From Thermoplasmatales archaeon SW_10_69_26 (GTDB lineage Archaea > Thermoplasmatota > SW-10-69-26), in the NCBI GenBank assembly GCA_003009755.1, contig PXUB01000025.1, positions 104,244 to 144,740 on the forward strand: DNA of 40,497 nt, given 5' to 3'. The stretch's first letter is position 1. Each line of letters starts with the position of its first letter. This document shows positions 38,852-40,497 of this stretch, piece after piece. A program made the position numbers and the translations under genes. Under the pieces are notes generated by a model, which worked only from the letters and a program-made list of their open reading frames with translations, had not been told where the DNA came from and searched no databases.

Positions 38852-40168
38852 TCACGAGCCCACGGTCACCGTGGAGAGGTTGATCTGGCCGCCCACGGTT
38901 GGGGGCAGCCCCCACACGGCGATCGTTTCGCCCCCCGGAAGGGTTCCCAGATGGGCGAAGTCGGTGAAGCCCGTCTCGTCCGTGGAGGGGGGCTGGGCCA
39001 CCTGGACGGTCGTCGATCGGTTCGCCGACGGCGGCTCGTCTGCAGGGAAAGCCGTGAGATCGAGCAGGACGCGACCGTCCTGGGGATCCCCGAAACCGGC
39101 GACCCGGGCGGTCCCGTCGGTCACCTCGACCCAGGGCGCCTCCCGCTCGTTCTGGTTCTCGAGGCCAGGAACGGGAGTGGGGGTCCTCCACGTGGTCCCC
39201 CGGTCCGCCGACATCGCGTGGAGGACCCGCCCGTCGGGACCGTTCCAGGCAACGTGGACGCGGGCGCCGTCGCCGCTGGCCGAGATCGGGACGTTCGTGC
39301 CGGCGTCTCCGTTCTGTGGGTTCCAGATCACCGAGGTGGTGAAGCCCGAACCCTCGTCCGTCGATCGGGCCACGCGCATCGTCCCGTCCCTCCCGGAGGA
39401 ACCCGAGTAGTCGACGGTGAGGTAGGGGACCACGAGGGACCCGTCGGCGGTCGTGGCGGGCCGACCCCCGATGAGGCTCGTCGAACCGGGGAACGTGGGC
39501 GTTAGGTTCACCGGGGACCCGATGTCGCTGCCATCCTCGCTCAGCGTCACGGCGACGAGGTGGGCATCCTGCTGTTCCCGGGTCGTCCCCTGGTAGGCCT
39601 TCCATACGACGTGGGCTGCCCCGCCTGGACCGAACGTGGTCCACTGCCGGTCCGCGTTCCACGGGAACTCCGGCGGCCCGACGAAATGGTTGGCCGACCA
39701 GGTCTGCCCCCCGTCCTCGGAGACGGCGATCTGCACGCCCCCTCGCGTGGGATCGTCCACTTGCCACACCTGGCTGGGGAGCAGCGCGGTGTACCACAAC
39801 CGTCCCTCGTCGTCCACGCTGACGAGCGCGTCACCGATGACCGTGGTCCGGCTCTCGGGCGGTGGCGCGGGCCTGGAGCGGGTCTCCCATTCCCCCGACT
39901 CCGGGGATCGGACGTGGATGAGGTCGTTCCTCGCTCCCGTCACGTACACGGTTCCGTCCGGTCCGGCAGCCACCGTGGGCTCGAAGGCCCTCTCGGTCGA
40001 AACGGACGCGTAGTCGGTCGCGTTCACGATGGGGGCAGACGCGTTCGAGGGCGTTTGGTTCTGGGGGACGGAGGTGTCCTGCCCCGGATCCTGGCCCCCG
40101 AGGCTGAGGCACCCCGCGATCGCTAGGCAGGCAAGGATGACGAGAACCGCTGGCCGCTCGGCGTCCAT
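38852..40168 (-). CDS. Lipoprotein with BNR/sialidase-like beta-propeller
   Basis: A 438-residue exported protein. The signal peptide ends in a lipobox-like LAIAGC (Cys20), followed by a T/S/N/Q-rich linker (to about residue 48), as in archaeal lipoproteins anchored outside the membrane. The rest is a beta-propeller with Asp-box repeats S-x-D-x-G-x-x-W/F (SEDGGQTWS, STDEGSGFT, SADRGTTWR) and many VYVTG/VHVAWNG-type strands, like exo-alpha-sialidases and other BNR proteins. The catalytic Arg triad and Tyr of true sialidases cannot be confirmed, so it may bind or cleave glycans or neither. The ATG lies 26 nt from cagatacgt (TATA). Confidence 0.82.
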   Translation of the reverse strand: MDAERPAVLVILACLAIAGCLSLGGQDPGQDTSVPQNQTPSNASAPIVNATDYASVSTERAFEPTVAAGPDGTVYVTGARNDLIHVRSPESGEWETRSRPAPPPESRTTVIGDALVSVDDEGRLWYTALLPSQVWQVDDPTRGGVQIAVSEDGGQTWSANHFVGPPEFPWNADRQWTTFGPGGAAHVVWKAYQGTTREQQDAHLVAVTLSEDGSDIGSPVNLTPTFPGSTSLIGGRPATTADGSLVVPYLTVDYSGSSGRDGTMRVARSTDEGSGFTTSVIWNPQNGDAGTNVPISASGDGARVHVAWNGPDGRVLHAMSADRGTTWRTPTPVPGLENQNEREAPWVEVTDGTARVAGFGDPQDGRVLLDLTAFPADEPPSANRSTTVQVAQPPSTDETGFTDFAHLGTLPGGETIAVWGLPPTVGGQINLSTVTVGS

Positions 40169-40189
40169 CCGCGCACACAGTCGCCCGCC

Positions 40190-40198
40190 ACGTATCTG
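40190..40198 (-). promoter_or_regulatory. TATA box for the BNR lipoprotein gene
   Basis: Minus-strand cagatacgt, centred about 26 nt before the ATG at 40168. Confidence 0.45.
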
Positions 40199-40406
40199 AA
40201 CCTTTCTGTGGTCTTCCTGGTCAGGCTCGGAGGGACAGAGACCGTGGCGAACCGTTGGCTTCGGGCGAGGAGTTCGGCGAGAGGGAGAGCTTGCGGGGGG
40301 TCTTGCATGGCCTCAAAGCCGGCCGAACTCGGGACGAGGGGGAGCTCTCCGCAGGAGGAAGCCGGTGCGGGACGGGCCCGACGGCCCCGTGAGAAAGGGA
40401 ATGCGA

Positions 40407-40452
40407 TGCGAGCATCGGGCCGCGCGGTCCGTGTCGGCCAGCGATGCTCGCA
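40407..40452. repeat. 11-bp inverted repeat
   Basis: Arms tgcgagcatcg (40407-40417) and cgatgctcgca (40442-40452) are perfect reverse complements with a 24-nt GC-rich spacer. Confidence 0.75.
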
Positions 40453-40456
40453 CGTC

Positions 40457-40490
40457 GCACGAACGCGCGTGAATCGTGTCGCGTTCGTGC
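40457..40490. repeat. 11-bp inverted repeat
   Basis: Arms gcacgaacgcg (40457-40467) and cgcgttcgtgc (40480-40490) are perfect reverse complements with a 12-nt spacer (cgtgaatcgtgt). It follows the previous inverted repeat by 4 nt. It could be an operator pair, a hairpin or the start of a structured RNA. Confidence 0.75.
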
Positions 40491-40497
40491 TTCCGCG

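Larger units (their letters stand above)
40199..40497. other. Intergenic right flank
   Basis: No gene is supported to the window end. Short open frames here have no family features. The stretch is notable for two perfect 11-bp inverted repeats close together (40407-40490). A gene reading rightwards may begin beyond the window. Confidence 0.5.

Noticed and set aside
1-40497. CRISPR array, rRNA gene, transposase or restriction system
   Set aside because: No regularly spaced repeats, no rRNA-like stretches and no transposase, Cas or restriction motifs were seen in any frame.

Overview
The window is a high-GC archaeal chromosome segment. It holds a near-complete archaeal S10/spc-type ribosomal protein cluster on the minus strand (about 17.0-33.2 kb) with archaeal-only members (eS4, eL32, eL19, aIF1, Rpp29, archaeal adenylate and cytidylate kinases, a DUF106/EMC3-like insertase). 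Around it are Trm1, an SMC-ScpA-ScpB operon and a pyruvoyl-dependent arginine decarboxylase. Single genes mostly have a TATA-like box 24-31 nt before the start codon, so leaderless transcription looks common; genes inside operons have Shine-Dalgarno motifs or 1-4 nt stop/start overlaps. The strong D/E bias of the proteins suggests a salt-adapted or marine lineage. I place it in Euryarchaeota in the wide sense, possibly Thermoplasmatota or a haloarchaea-related group, but the sequence alone does not settle this.

Layout. 1-696: gene-poor, with a 55-bp direct repeat and an inverted repeat. 697-2466: secreted protein with RTX-like repeats. 2753-6189: YHS metal-binding microprotein, acidic helical protein, PrsW-like membrane protein, trm1 and ferritin. 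6270-7404: rRNA methyltransferase RlmE coupled to an HExxH protein. 7543-10350: a tightly coupled four-gene membrane operon (DUF1614-like, RDD, unknown, double zinc-ribbon membrane protein). 10347-15610: smc-scpA-scpB. 15898-16930: 1-Cys peroxiredoxin and an SRPBCC protein. 17036-33195: ribosomal proteins, translation and secretion genes, read from uL3 towards cmk. 33581-36369: RecA-fold protein without a P-loop, M17 aminopeptidase, two paralogous microproteins. 36554-37942: arginine decarboxylase, zinc-ribbon/winged-helix protein, thioredoxin. 38010-38790: decayed secreted hydrolase. 38852-40168: BNR/sialidase-like lipoprotein. 40169-40497: no gene, two perfect inverted repeats.

The ribosomal cluster is one long polycistron whose genes mostly overlap or abut. 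It starts from a TATA box about 200 nt before uL3 and has a likely second promoter inside it, overlapping the uL15 stop, that would drive secY-adk-DUF106-cmk. Most notable are an apparent CTG start codon for eS4 in a CTGA overlap with the uL24 stop, a shared helix-hairpin-helix domain appended to both uS3 and eL32, and two tandem, separately promoted microprotein paralogs at 35.9-36.4 kb. Genes shorter than about 60 codons recovered by eye are uS14 and the second microprotein.
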